In this document: positions 9,063-17,636 of the stretch, piece after piece | Numbering within the stretch: position 1 is the first letter of the stretch | Layout of the letters: every line of letters begins with the position of its first letter | From: VRUE01 sp963704505 | GTDB lineage: Bacteria > Actinomycetota > Thermoleophilia > Solirubrobacterales > 70-9 | Direction of reading: 5' to 3' | Assembly (NCBI GenBank): GCA_963704505.1 | Contig: OY969912.1 | Span: 3,022,346-3,086,345 of the forward strand | DNA: 64,000 nucleotides | Notes under the pieces: generated by a model | Told to the model about the DNA's origin: nothing | The model's database searches: none | What the model saw: only the letters and a program-made list of their open reading frames with translations | Position numbers and translations under genes: made by a program

Positions 9063-9626
9063 ATGGATCACGGCGGCGGGCGTAGTAAGGGCATGAGCGA
9101 GACGCTGGTCGCCAACGCAGCAGAGGTGCCGAGGGAAGCGGATCTCGCCTTCGATCGCCTCTACCGCGAGTGTCGCGACGACGTCTACGCCTACGTCAGC
9201 GGCCTTCTCCGCGACCGGGCCGCCGCCGAGGAGGTCACCTCGGTCGCCTTCGAGCGGGCATACCGCAAGCGGGCGCGCTTCGACCGCGGCCGCGGGGAGC
9301 CGCGCGCGTGGATCTTCGGCATCGCCCGCAACGCCGCGCTCGACGAGCTGCGCAGGCGCGGCCGCCAGGCCGAGTTGGTGGGAGAGCCGGCGGACCCCGC
9401 CATCGTCGCCGGCGACCCGATCGAGAACGAGCGGCGCCTCGCCGTCGCCGCTGCCCTCGGTCACCTCGCCGCCGGGGAGCGCGAGCTGATCGCCCTCAAA
9501 TTCTTTGCCGGGCTCGAAAACGCCGAGATGGCGGAGGTGCTCGGGATCTCCGAGTCGAACGCGGGGACCCGGCTGCACCGGGCGATGACGAAGCTGAGGG
9601 AGGCATGCGATGAAGCCGATCGGTGA
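9063..9626 (+). CDS. RNA polymerase sigma factor, ECF type
   Basis: 187 residues from ATG 9063; GTG 9060 and ATG 9093 are alternatives. Sigma-70 region 2 is FDRLYRECRDDVYAYVSGLLRDRAAAEEVTSVAFERAYRKRARFDRGRGEPRAWIFGIARNAALDELRRR, described here by its span of residues 20-90. Region 4 holds ERELIALKFFAGLENAEMAEVLGISESNAGTRLHRAMTKLRE in the last 50 residues. The stop overlaps the next gene by 17 bp, so sigma factor and DUF4349 membrane protein are co-translated, a common sigma/anti-sigma arrangement. GATACT lies 6-9 nt before the candidate starts. Confidence 0.9.
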   Translation: MDHGGGRSKGMSETLVANAAEVPREADLAFDRLYRECRDDVYAYVSGLLRDRAAAEEVTSVAFERAYRKRARFDRGRGEPRAWIFGIARNAALDELRRRGRQAELVGEPADPAIVAGDPIENERRLAVAAALGHLAAGERELIALKFFAGLENAEMAEVLGISESNAGTRLHRAMTKLREACDEADR

Positions 9627-10860
9627 TGAGCAACTGGAGGCGACGCTGCGGGCGATTCGACCGCGGCCGAAGCCGGAGTTCGCGGCCGAGCTGGACCAGG
9701 CGGTCGCCGACGGCTTCCCCGACCCGCGCTCGCCAAAGGCCTGGCTGGCGCGGCTCGGCGAACGGCTGAGCTCGACCCCGCCGCGACGGTTCCTGGTTCC
9801 CGCCGGCGGCGTCGCGCTGGCCGCGATCGCGATCTCGACCGCGGTGATCGTGACCGGCAATGACGGCGAGGGCACCAACTCGGTGGCGGTCGACTCGCAG
9901 TCTCAAAGGTCGACGATTCCCGACTGGCGCGGGATTCAGTTCGAAAGCTCGATTCCCAGGGTCACCGAAGAGGGCGCCGCGGCGGCCCCGGGCCGGTCGC
10001 AAGGCGCCCACGGCGCGGCGGCCTCGCACGGGTCCGGCCAAGGGTCACCCGAAGCGCAGTACGACGACGCGCCTCCGGCGACCAGCGCCTCGAAGGCGAG
10101 CGGCAACTACCAGGAGGCAGCCGGCAGCACCGCGCAGCCGGTCGAAGTCGGCCCCTACGCCTCGGGAACCGCCCACCGCGACATCGAGCGGGCGGCGCAG
10201 ATCGTGCTCGCCGCGGAGCCCTCCGAGGTCCGTGAAGACGCGGCCCAGGTCTTCGAAGCCGTACACGCCGCGAACGGGATCGTCCTCGACTCCTCGATCC
10301 GCGACGGCCGCGCCGGGCGGGCGGGCGCCCGCTTCGAGCTCCTGATCCCCTCGGCGAAGTTGAGCGATGCGATGGCCTCCTTCTCTTCGATCGCCTCGGT
10401 GCGCACCCGCCACGAGTCCACCTCGGACATCACCGCGCCGACGATCGGCGCCGGCGAACACCTCGAGGACGCCAACGCCGCCGTCCGGGGCCTGCTCGGC
10501 CGGCTCGCCGAGGCGGACTCCGACGCCGAACGGGCGGCGGTCGAAGCGGAGCTGCGCACCGCGCGCGCCAAGGCCGCGACGATCCGCTCGCGCCTCTCGA
10601 CCCTCGAACGCCGATCGAACCTCTCGCGCGTCTCGCTGCGGATCGAGACCGACGGCGAGAGCGACGGGTCCGGCGGCGGAGGGACCTGGGGAATCGGCGA
10701 CGGGCTGCACGGCGCCGGCCGGGTCCTCGCCGTCGCCGCCGGCGTGATCGTGATCGCCGCCGCGATCCTCGCCCCGCTCGCGCTCCTCCTCCTGATCGGC
10801 TGGCTGGTCCACCGCGGCTGGTCACGGCGCGCGCGCCGCCAGGCGCTGGACCGCCCCTGA
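9610..10860 (+). CDS. DUF4349 membrane protein, probable partner of the ECF sigma factor
   Basis: 416 residues. The cytoplasmic N-terminus (about 55 residues) precedes a first membrane helix (VPAGGVALAAIAISTAVIV). A low-complexity extracytoplasmic linker follows, then a DUF4349 domain from about residue 175 (RDIERAAQIVLAAEPSEV, then paired helices with SRLSTLERRSNLSRVSLRIET). A C-terminal hydrophobic segment (VLAVAAGVIVIAAAILAPLALLLLIGWLV) ends the protein. DUF4349 proteins beside ECF sigma factors are inferred to act as membrane anti-sigma factors; no zinc-type anti-sigma motif is visible in the N-terminus, so this role is inference from position. Confidence 0.8.
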   Translation: MKPIGDEQLEATLRAIRPRPKPEFAAELDQAVADGFPDPRSPKAWLARLGERLSSTPPRRFLVPAGGVALAAIAISTAVIVTGNDGEGTNSVAVDSQSQRSTIPDWRGIQFESSIPRVTEEGAAAAPGRSQGAHGAAASHGSGQGSPEAQYDDAPPATSASKASGNYQEAAGSTAQPVEVGPYASGTAHRDIERAAQIVLAAEPSEVREDAAQVFEAVHAANGIVLDSSIRDGRAGRAGARFELLIPSAKLSDAMASFSSIASVRTRHESTSDITAPTIGAGEHLEDANAAVRGLLGRLAEADSDAERAAVEAELRTARAKAATIRSRLSTLERRSNLSRVSLRIETDGESDGSGGGGTWGIGDGLHGAGRVLAVAAGVIVIAAAILAPLALLLLIGWLVHRGWSRRARRQALDRP

Positions 10861-10912
10861 GGGCTCAGCTCTGCGGCCCGGAAGGGTCGGGCCACGGAGG
10901 TAGGGTCGGGGC

Positions 10913-11560
10913 GTGACCCCGGATGAGCGTCAGCGCGGACCGGCCGAGGCCCCCAACTTGGGAACGCCCGCGACCCCGCGCGCGGCGGCGTCCGTGGTCC
11001 TCCTGCGCCGCGGCGGACGCCACAAGGACAGGGCGCTCGAGGTGCTTCTGCTGAAGCGGGCCGACAGCGCCAAGTTCATGCCCGGAGTCTGGGTCTTTCC
11101 AGGCGGCGCGGTCGACCCGGCCGACGGCGATGGCGAGGACGGCCACCGCGCCTGCGCCCGGCGCGAGCTCGCCGAGGAGGCGGCGATCGAGCTGCCCAGC
11201 GAGGAGGAGCTCGTCCTCTTCTCGCGCTGGATCACCCCGGAGGTGATCTCCACCCGCTTCGATGCCTGGTTCTTCCTCGCCCTCGCCCCTGCCCACACGC
11301 CGCCCAAGGCCGACGGGGTCGAGACGGTGGAGGCGACCTGGTTCGAGCCGGGCGCGGCGCTCGCCGCCCAGGAGGACGGCGAGATCGCGCTTGCCTTCCC
11401 GACCGTCAGGCAGCTCCAGGAACTCCTCCCCTTCGCGAACGCCGACGAGGCCCTCAGCGCTCACCGCGAGCGGCCAACCCAGGCGATCCTGCCGAAGGTG
11501 ATCGGCGATGCCGAGAATCACCGCGTCGTCCTTCCCGGCGACGCCGACTACCCGGCCTGA
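10913..11560 (+). CDS. Nudix hydrolase
   Basis: 215 residues, GTG start. The Nudix box is present at about residues 62-93 as GGAVDP... then RRELAEEAAIEL, matching GX5EX7REUXEEXGU with an enlarged first spacer (GDGEDGHRACA). PGVWVFPGG precedes it. Members hydrolyse nucleoside diphosphates linked to another group; the extended RNAse-like form with ISTRFDAWFFLA is often assigned to acyl-CoA pyrophosphatases, but the substrate cannot be fixed here. A TAGGGT box is 6 nt upstream of the GTG. Confidence 0.87.
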   Translation: MTPDERQRGPAEAPNLGTPATPRAAASVVLLRRGGRHKDRALEVLLLKRADSAKFMPGVWVFPGGAVDPADGDGEDGHRACARRELAEEAAIELPSEEELVLFSRWITPEVISTRFDAWFFLALAPAHTPPKADGVETVEATWFEPGAALAAQEDGEIALAFPTVRQLQELLPFANADEALSAHRERPTQAILPKVIGDAENHRVVLPGDADYPA

Positions 11561-11577
11561 GCCGGGCCCAGGGACCG

Positions 11578-12249
11578 CTAGGCGTCGGGGAACGGCTCCA
11601 GGCCGGCGTGCCAGGGGCCGGGCGGGTAGGTGTGGAGGCCGTCCTCTTCCATCTCCCCCTGCAACCGCCGGAAGAGCTGTCCGGCGTTTTTCAGCGCCTC
11701 TTTGAGCTCACCCTCGCCGCGCTCCTCGAGGTGCCAGAGGAACCAGAGCTGGCGATCGTTGATGCCGAAGTCGATTTCCCCGGTCATCGTCGTCGTCCAG
11801 GCGAGGAAGCCGGGGCTGAAGAGCTCACGCAGGGCGATCGGGTCGTACTCCTTGGGAACGGTCGCGATGAAGCGCTTGTTGAAGTCGATCGACTCGAACT
11901 CGACCTTCCTGGTCAGGTGCTGGGTGAGGGCCTCGGTGCCCTCGATCGACTCGACGTTGAAGGCAGGTACGACCTTGGCCAGATCCGGCATGTGGGCCTT
12001 GACGAGGATCGCTGTCGGCAGGATCGCCTTGCTGAAGAGACCGCCCACCTCCTTTTCGTCGGCGTCGCAGCAGGATCCCCAGAACTCCGGCGCCAGCTGG
12101 CCCGTCAGCCGGTTGGTCCCGCCGACGCAGAGGGCCACCGGCGCGTCTTTCGGATTGATGCCGCCGACCTCCTCGTAGGTGAGGTCGTGGCGCTCGCCGA
12201 ACTTACGCACGGTGTCCGCCCATTCCTGGGCTTCCTGCTTGGCGCTCAT
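11578..12249 (-). CDS. Conserved protein of unknown function divergent from lemA
   Basis: 223 residues, soluble, acidic, no signal peptide. Not confidently recognised. Visible features: a double Cys in FWGSCCDADE, a central stretch FNKRFIATVPKEYDPIALRELFSPGFLAW, and a C-terminal HTYPPGPWHAG. The FNKRF...LFSPGF pattern recalls uncharacterised proteins encoded beside LemA, but that is an impression only. TAGGAT lies 6 nt upstream of its ATG; it is transcribed divergently from lemA across a 57-bp gap. Confidence 0.65.
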   Translation of the reverse strand: MSAKQEAQEWADTVRKFGERHDLTYEEVGGINPKDAPVALCVGGTNRLTGQLAPEFWGSCCDADEKEVGGLFSKAILPTAILVKAHMPDLAKVVPAFNVESIEGTEALTQHLTRKVEFESIDFNKRFIATVPKEYDPIALRELFSPGFLAWTTTMTGEIDFGINDRQLWFLWHLEERGEGELKEALKNAGQLFRRLQGEMEEDGLHTYPPGPWHAGLEPFPDA

Positions 12250-12306
12250 CGCTCGATCCTATGCGGGTAGGATGGTGAGCCTCGGTCCCACTACAGGAGC
12301 GCGTTC

Positions 12307-12873
12307 ATGCTTATCGCCCTCATCGTCATCGTCGCGATCATCGTCATCGGCGTCCTCTATTGGATCGCCAAGCGCAACGGCTTCATATCGGCGCGCAACC
12401 GGGTCGACGAGGCCTGGAGCGGGATCGACGTCCAGCTCAAGCGGCGTCACGACCTCGTCCCCAACCTGGTCGAGACGGTCAAGGGCTACGCCGAGCACGA
12501 GAGCCAGACCTTCGAGAAAACGACGCAGGCACGGGCTGCGGCGATGCAGGCCCAGGGGGTCCAGGAGACCGCCCAGGCCGAGCAGAAACTCACGCAGGCG
12601 CTGGCCGACGTCAAAGCGGTCGCCGAGAACTACCCGACCCTGCGGGCTACGGAGAACTTCCAGCAGCTGAGCCGCAACCTCTCCGAGCTCGAGGACGAGA
12701 TCCAGGCCTCGCGCCGGATCTACAACTCGAACGTGCAGGCCTACAACACCGACATCGAACAGTTCCCGGGCTCGATCATCGCCAACCAGGGCAATTTCGA
12801 GAAACGGACCTTCTTCGAGATCGAAGATCCGACCGACCGCGAGCCGGTCGCGGTCAGCTTCACAAAAGACTGA
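12307..12873 (+). CDS. lemA: LemA family protein
   Basis: 188 residues, the usual family size. One N-terminal membrane helix (LIALIVIVAIIVIGVLYWIA), then the conserved RNRVDEAWSGIDVQLKRRHDLVPNLVETVKGYA region and long coiled helices. The motif RRIYNSNVQAYNT is close to the LemA signature ARRYYNxxVxxYN, and FPGSIIAN follows. LemA proteins are membrane-anchored helical-bundle proteins of unclear function. AGGAG lies 8 nt before the ATG, so unlike its divergent neighbour it has a leader. Confidence 0.93.
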   Translation: MLIALIVIVAIIVIGVLYWIAKRNGFISARNRVDEAWSGIDVQLKRRHDLVPNLVETVKGYAEHESQTFEKTTQARAAAMQAQGVQETAQAEQKLTQALADVKAVAENYPTLRATENFQQLSRNLSELEDEIQASRRIYNSNVQAYNTDIEQFPGSIIANQGNFEKRTFFEIEDPTDREPVAVSFTKD

Positions 12874-12899
12874 GCCGCGGGCGTTTCTAGGATCCCCTG

Positions 12900-13091
12900 A
12901 TGGAGGCGACCAAGGAAGCGACCCTCTGGATCTGCGAGAGCTGCGGGTTCATCTACGACCCGGCGATCGGCGACCCCGACGGCGGCATCCCGCCGGGAAC
13001 CGCCTTCGAGGACATCCCGAAAGACTGGTTCTGTCCGGTCTGCGGGGCGCGCACCTCCGACTTCCGCCCGCTCGCGCCCGGCGAGGCCTGA
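12900..13091 (+). CDS. Rubredoxin
   Basis: 63 residues. Two CxxC pairs, CESCGFIYD and CPVCGAR, bind a single iron; IPPGTAFEDIPKDWFCPVCG is the classical rubredoxin core. It acts as a small cytosolic electron carrier. TAGGAT is exactly 6 nt upstream of the ATG, and there is no Shine-Dalgarno sequence. It ends 16 nt before the GMC oxidoreductase gene, which suggests that the two are co-transcribed and might exchange electrons. Confidence 0.95.
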   Translation: MEATKEATLWICESCGFIYDPAIGDPDGGIPPGTAFEDIPKDWFCPVCGARTSDFRPLAPGEA

Positions 13092-13107
13092 GCCCGGCCT
13101 GAGCCCG

Positions 13108-14757
13108 ATGACGGACTTCGACGTCGACTGGGTGGTGATCGGCTCGGGCTTCGGGGGCTCGGTCTCGGCCCTGCGCCTCGCCGAGAAGGGCTACAGCGTC
13201 GCCGTCCTCGAGTGCGGCAGCCGCTTCCGCGACGAGGACTTCGCCGAGTCGACGCTGCGCGAACCGCGCCGCTACTTCTGGTGGCCGAAGTGGGGCATGC
13301 GGGGTGTTCTGCGGATGACCTTCTTCAAGGACGTCTTCGTCGTCTCCGGCAGCGGCGTCGGCGGCGGCAGCCTCGGCTACGCGAACACCCTGTACCGGGC
13401 TCGCCCGAGCTTCTTCGAGGACCGCCAGTGGGCCGACCTCGGCAACTGGGAGGCTGAGCTTGCCCCCCACTACGACACGGCCGAGCGGATGCTCGGGGTC
13501 GTCGAGTACGAGGGGATGGGCCCGGCCGACGTGCTGCTCAAGGAATACGCCGAGGAAATCGGCGTCGGCGAGACCTTCACCAACACCAAGGTCGGCGTCT
13601 TCTTCGACCAGCCCGGGGTCGAGGTCGAGGACCCGTTCTTCGAAGGAGAGGGGCCGGCGCGGACCGGTTGCATGCGCTGCGGCAGCTGCATGGTCGGCTG
13701 CCGGCACGGCGCCAAGAACACGCTGATGAAGAACTACCTCTGGTTCGCCGAGAAGCTCGGCGTGCGGATCTTCCCCGAACGCCAGGTGACAGAGGTGAGG
13801 CCGATCGGCGCCGCCGACGGCTCCGACGGCTATGAGATCACCCATGAGCGCTCCGGCTCCTGGCTGCGCAAGCGCCGGCACAAGGTCAGGGCCCGCGGGG
13901 TGGTCGTCGCCGCCGGTGCCCTGGGCACGAACAACCTGCTCGCCAACTGCAAGCACAGCGGCTCCCTGCCCCGCCTCTCCGAGCGCATCGGCGACGTGAT
14001 CCGCACCAACTCGGAGTCGATCCAGTCGGTCACCGCCCGCAACGACGACCGCGACTTCAGCCGCTCGGTGGCGATCACATCGAGCATCTACCCCGACCCC
14101 GACACCCACATCGAGGTCGTCACCTACGGCGAGGCGGGCGACGTGATGAGCAACACCTTCACGGCGATGGCCGGCCCGGGAACGAGATTGACGCGGCCGC
14201 TGAAGTGGATCGCCGAGATGATCCGGCACCCCCTGCAGGCCCTGCGGATGGTCGTCCCCCTGAAGTGGTCGCGACGCACCGTGATCCTGCTCGTGATGCA
14301 GACCGTCGACGCCGCCATGCACCTGAAACCGAAGCGCAAGCTGTTCGGCAAGGGCGTGCGCCTTCAGACCGAGCAGGATTCGAGCCGCCCCAACCCGATC
14401 TACCTGCCGGCGGCTGCGCAGGCCGCACGCTGGTTCGCCGCCAAAACCGGCGGGATCCCGCAGAGCGCCCTCACCGAGTCGATCCAAAATGTGCCGACGA
14501 CCGCCCACATCCTCGGCGGCGCGGTGGTCGGCGCCGACGCCGACTCGGGGGTCGTCGACTCAGGCAACCGCGTTTTCGGCTACGAGAACATGCTGGTCAC
14601 CGATGGCGCCGCGATGCCCGCCAACCCCGGCGTCAACCCGAGCCTGACGATCACCGCCAAGGCCGAGCACGCGATGAGCAGGATTCCCCTCAAAGAGGGT
14701 GCCGAGCCGCGCCACCTCCCCGAGGCAGCGCGGCCGGCGACCCCGATCGCCCGCTAG
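13108..14757 (+). CDS. GMC-family FAD oxidoreductase (ChoD/cholesterol-oxidase-like)
   Basis: 549 residues. FAD-binding dinucleotide fold GSGFGGSVSALRLAEKG at residues 14-30, SGSGVGGGSLGYAN (GMC signature 1 region), and a C-terminal PANPGVNPSLTITAKAEHAM segment with the conserved Asn. Around residue 190 is GCMRCGSCMVGCRHGAKNTL, a Cx2Cx2Cx3C cluster shared with mycobacterial ChoD-like proteins. Members oxidise alcohols such as sterols, though most are unproven. Downstream of rubredoxin, convergent with sodA. Confidence 0.85.
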   Translation: MTDFDVDWVVIGSGFGGSVSALRLAEKGYSVAVLECGSRFRDEDFAESTLREPRRYFWWPKWGMRGVLRMTFFKDVFVVSGSGVGGGSLGYANTLYRARPSFFEDRQWADLGNWEAELAPHYDTAERMLGVVEYEGMGPADVLLKEYAEEIGVGETFTNTKVGVFFDQPGVEVEDPFFEGEGPARTGCMRCGSCMVGCRHGAKNTLMKNYLWFAEKLGVRIFPERQVTEVRPIGAADGSDGYEITHERSGSWLRKRRHKVRARGVVVAAGALGTNNLLANCKHSGSLPRLSERIGDVIRTNSESIQSVTARNDDRDFSRSVAITSSIYPDPDTHIEVVTYGEAGDVMSNTFTAMAGPGTRLTRPLKWIAEMIRHPLQALRMVVPLKWSRRTVILLVMQTVDAAMHLKPKRKLFGKGVRLQTEQDSSRPNPIYLPAAAQAARWFAAKTGGIPQSALTESIQNVPTTAHILGGAVVGADADSGVVDSGNRVFGYENMLVTDGAAMPANPGVNPSLTITAKAEHAMSRIPLKEGAEPRHLPEAARPATPIAR

Positions 14758-14758
14758 C

Positions 14759-15364
<606 letters not shown>

Positions 15365-15462
15365 CTGGGGTCTCCTCAGATCGGATTGAAAGTCCTGCGG
15401 AGCCTAACCGGCGCCGGGCTTCCACTACCCACTGCCCGAACCGGGAACCGCCGGATCGAGAG

Positions 15463-15489
15463 GTTTGACCGCACGCGGGGCAGGGGTAC
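15463..15489 (+). promoter_or_regulatory. SigB/SigF-type promoter of the sigma factor gene
   Basis: GTTTGA (15463-15468), 15 nt, GGGTAC (15484-15489), 33 bp before the sigma gene ATG. It resembles the general-stress consensus GTTT...GGGTAT and matches the promoter before the anti-sigma gene. A perfect palindrome GCTGGCGCCGCCAGC at 15493-15507 covers the expected start point and could be an operator. Confidence 0.6.
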
Positions 15490-15522
15490 TCTGCTGGCGC
15501 CGCCAGCTACGGTGGCAAGGCG

Positions 15523-16323
15523 ATGAGCGACGGAGCAGAGAACGCGCAGGCATCGAGCCCTGGGCCGCGCGAGCGGCTCTCGGACGAAGCCGCCCTCTGG
15601 AAGCGGTTCACGGAGACCCGCGACCCGGCGATCCGGGAGGAGTTGGTCGCTCGCAACCTGCCCTTCGCCAGACGCCTCGCCCGCCGCTACCGCGGCGCCA
15701 GCGAGTCCTTCGACGACCTGCTTCAGGTCGCCAGCCTGGCCCTGGTCAACGCCGTCGACCGCTTCGACCCGGAGCGTGGCATCCCGTTCAGCGCCTTCGC
15801 TTCGCCGACGATCCTCGGCGAGCTCAAACGGCATTTTCGCGACCGTGCCTGGACCGTGCGGGTTCCGCGCGGCCTGCACGACCGCATGGCCCAGGTCGAC
15901 AAGGCGATCTCGCAGCTGACCGAGAAACTGCAGCGATCACCCTCGGTCCCCGAGATCGCCGAGCGGCTCGAGCTCGAGCCGACCGATGTCCTGGAAGTCC
16001 TGGAGGCGAACCACAACCGCCGCCCGCTCTCGCTCGACCGGCCGGCCGGTGGCGACGAGTCCGAGGAAGCCCAGCCGGCCGACTGGATCGGCGAGGAGGA
16101 CAAGAACTTCGAGCTGGTCGAGGGCCGGATCGCACTCGACTCGGCTCTTCCCCAGCTCGACGAGCGCGAGCGCCTGGTGCTGCGCCTGCGCTTCGTCGAC
16201 GACATGACCCAGTCTCAGATCGCCGATCAGATCGGCCACTCCCAGATGCACGTCTCGCGGATCCTGCGGCGTGCCCTGGCGAGCATCCGCGAGCAGGTCA
16301 AGGAGCAGGAGCCGGAGCGCTGA
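15523..16323 (+). CDS. RNA polymerase sigma factor, SigB/SigF/SigG group
   Basis: 266 residues. Region 2 with VARNLPFARRLARRY, DDLLQVASLALVNAVDRFDPERG and FSAFASPTILGELKRHFRD; region 3 with VRVPRGLHDRM; region 4 with LDERERLVLRLRFVDDMTQSQIADQIGHSQMHVSRILRRAL. This is the group controlled by partner switching, and an anti-sigma ATPase, a STAS protein and a SpoIIE phosphatase follow within 4 kb. Its own promoter looks SigB-like, so positive autoregulation is likely. Its end overlaps the convergent anti-sigma gene by 26 bp. Confidence 0.94.
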   Translation: MSDGAENAQASSPGPRERLSDEAALWKRFTETRDPAIREELVARNLPFARRLARRYRGASESFDDLLQVASLALVNAVDRFDPERGIPFSAFASPTILGELKRHFRDRAWTVRVPRGLHDRMAQVDKAISQLTEKLQRSPSVPEIAERLELEPTDVLEVLEANHNRRPLSLDRPAGGDESEEAQPADWIGEEDKNFELVEGRIALDSALPQLDERERLVLRLRFVDDMTQSQIADQIGHSQMHVSRILRRALASIREQVKEQEPER

Positions 16324-17143
16324 AGCGGATCGCCAGGTAGTCGCCCTCGGCCGTCGCATCGACGGAGAAGTCGTCGGCCAGGGACTCCAGCGAGCCGCCC
16401 ACTTCGGGCAGCACCAATTCCGAGCGGATGCTTTCGGCGCCACCCGCCTCCATCGGGCCGAGGCGGACCACCACCCCGTCTTCCTCGTCGGCGAGCGCGA
16501 GCCTGACGCTGTCATCGGCAAAGCGCTGCGGGGCCGCGGCGGCGATCGCGTCGGTGAGGAGCACCGCGTCCGAGACGCGCTCGACCGGGAGCTCCCGCCG
16601 CGCGGCGAGAACCCCGACGACACGGGCCAGCACCGGGGCGAGCAGCTCGGGGCTGCGGACGAGGATCTCGGTCTCATCCGCGGGCACCTCGACCGAAGCC
16701 GGCGGGCCGCCCTCGACGGCGCCGCCGCCGGAGAGCGGGATCCGCATCTCGATCTCGGTCCCGCGGTCGAGGCCGCCGGAGAAGGAGAAGCTGCTCGAGA
16801 GGGCCGCGATCAGAGAGAGGCCGAGCCGGAGGCTGGGCTGCTCGAGGTCGGCGCGCGGCCGGATCCCCACGCCGGAATCGCGCACGATCACGGTAAGGCC
16901 GTCCGAATCGGGCTCCGCGATGACGCTCAGCGGGCCCGGGTCACCTTCGTAGGCATGGACGGCGACGTTCATGCAGGCCTCGGTGACGACGGTCTTCAGG
17001 TCGGCGATGCCCGGGTCGTCCATACCGATCTGCTCCGCGAGCCCGGCCAGGGCGTGGCGGATCACCGCCACATTCTCCGCCCGTGCGGGAAGCGATATTT
17101 CGAGTCCCCTTGGCACCTCTTTGGTGGTGGACCTTTCTGACAT
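16298..17143 (-). CDS. Anti-sigma regulatory factor (RsbW-like ATPase) with extra C-terminal domain
   Basis: 281 residues from ATG 17143 (a TTG at 17209 would add 22). The N-terminal 135 residues form a GHKL/HATPase domain: N-box VVTEACMNVAVHAYEG, G1-box VRDSGVGI, then LGLSLIAALSS. RsbW-type proteins bind the sigma factor and phosphorylate the STAS antagonist. The C-terminal half (from about residue 150, EILVRSPELLAPVLARV) has a similar helix pattern with DAVLLTDAIAAAA in the N-box position but lacks the Asn and the glycine boxes, so it may be a degenerate second copy. Usual RsbW length is about 150. Confidence 0.9.
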   Translation of the reverse strand: MSERSTTKEVPRGLEISLPARAENVAVIRHALAGLAEQIGMDDPGIADLKTVVTEACMNVAVHAYEGDPGPLSVIAEPDSDGLTVIVRDSGVGIRPRADLEQPSLRLGLSLIAALSSSFSFSGGLDRGTEIEMRIPLSGGGAVEGGPPASVEVPADETEILVRSPELLAPVLARVVGVLAARRELPVERVSDAVLLTDAIAAAAPQRFADDSVRLALADEEDGVVVRLGPMEAGGAESIRSELVLPEVGGSLESLADDFSVDATAEGDYLAIRFSAPAPAP

Positions 17144-17218
17144 CTGCCGCGATCTTCGCCGGAATTTGGACTGCTCCGTCGCGCACGAGCATATATCTGC
17201 CGATTTCAAGCCAATTCG

Positions 17219-17245
17219 CTACCCGCATCAGCCTCCGCGGCAAAC
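17219..17245 (-). promoter_or_regulatory. SigB/SigF-type promoter of the anti-sigma gene
   Basis: On the minus strand GTTTGC (17245-17240), 15 nt, GGGTAG (17224-17219). Identical in spacing and nearly identical in sequence to the promoter of the sigma gene 1.8 kb away, which makes a shared sigma factor likely. The expected start is about 70 nt before the ATG at 17143. Confidence 0.6.
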
Positions 17246-17273
17246 CAAATTGGCCCCGCGATAGCATCGGCCG

Positions 17274-17636
17274 GTGACGCCTACGCCTTTCGAGCTGCAA
17301 GAGGAGTCCCTGGACGACGGCATCAGCATCTTCACCGTTAGGGGCGAGCTGGACCTCAGCACGGCGCCGGGGCTCGAGGATCCGCTCAACGCCACCGAGG
17401 CCGATTCCGTGATCATCGACCTCTCCTCCTGCGAGTTCATCGACTCGACCGGGATCGCGGTGATCGTCCGCGCCTGGCAGCGCCTCGACCGCGATGCCGT
17501 CGGCGATGGTGAGGGCCGCCTGGTCCTCTGCTGCTCGAACGACCAGGTGCAGCGGATCCTGAAGATCACCGGAGTCGGTTCATCGATCTCGATGCATCCG
17601 GATCGGGACGCTGCCCTGTCCGAGCTGCGTCGCTGA
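17274..17636 (+). CDS. STAS-domain anti-anti-sigma factor (RsbV-like)
   Basis: 120 residues, GTG start, the whole length one STAS domain. The phosphorylation site is the Ser in CEFIDSTGIAVIVRA (DSTG). Unphosphorylated, such proteins bind the anti-sigma ATPase and free the sigma factor; phosphorylation by the ATPase reverses this, and the SpoIIE-type phosphatase downstream restores it. TAGCAT lies exactly 6 nt before the GTG with no ribosome-binding site, so it is probably leaderless and expressed from a vegetative promoter, unlike its divergent neighbour. Confidence 0.93.
   Translation: MTPTPFELQEESLDDGISIFTVRGELDLSTAPGLEDPLNATEADSVIIDLSSCEFIDSTGIAVIVRAWQRLDRDAVGDGEGRLVLCCSNDQVQRILKITGVGSSISMHPDRDAALSELRR

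Noticed and set aside
15365..15460. SigB-type promoter for sodA (GGGTAG on the minus strand near 15430)
   Set aside because: No GTTT-like -35 at the spacing found in the other two promoters.
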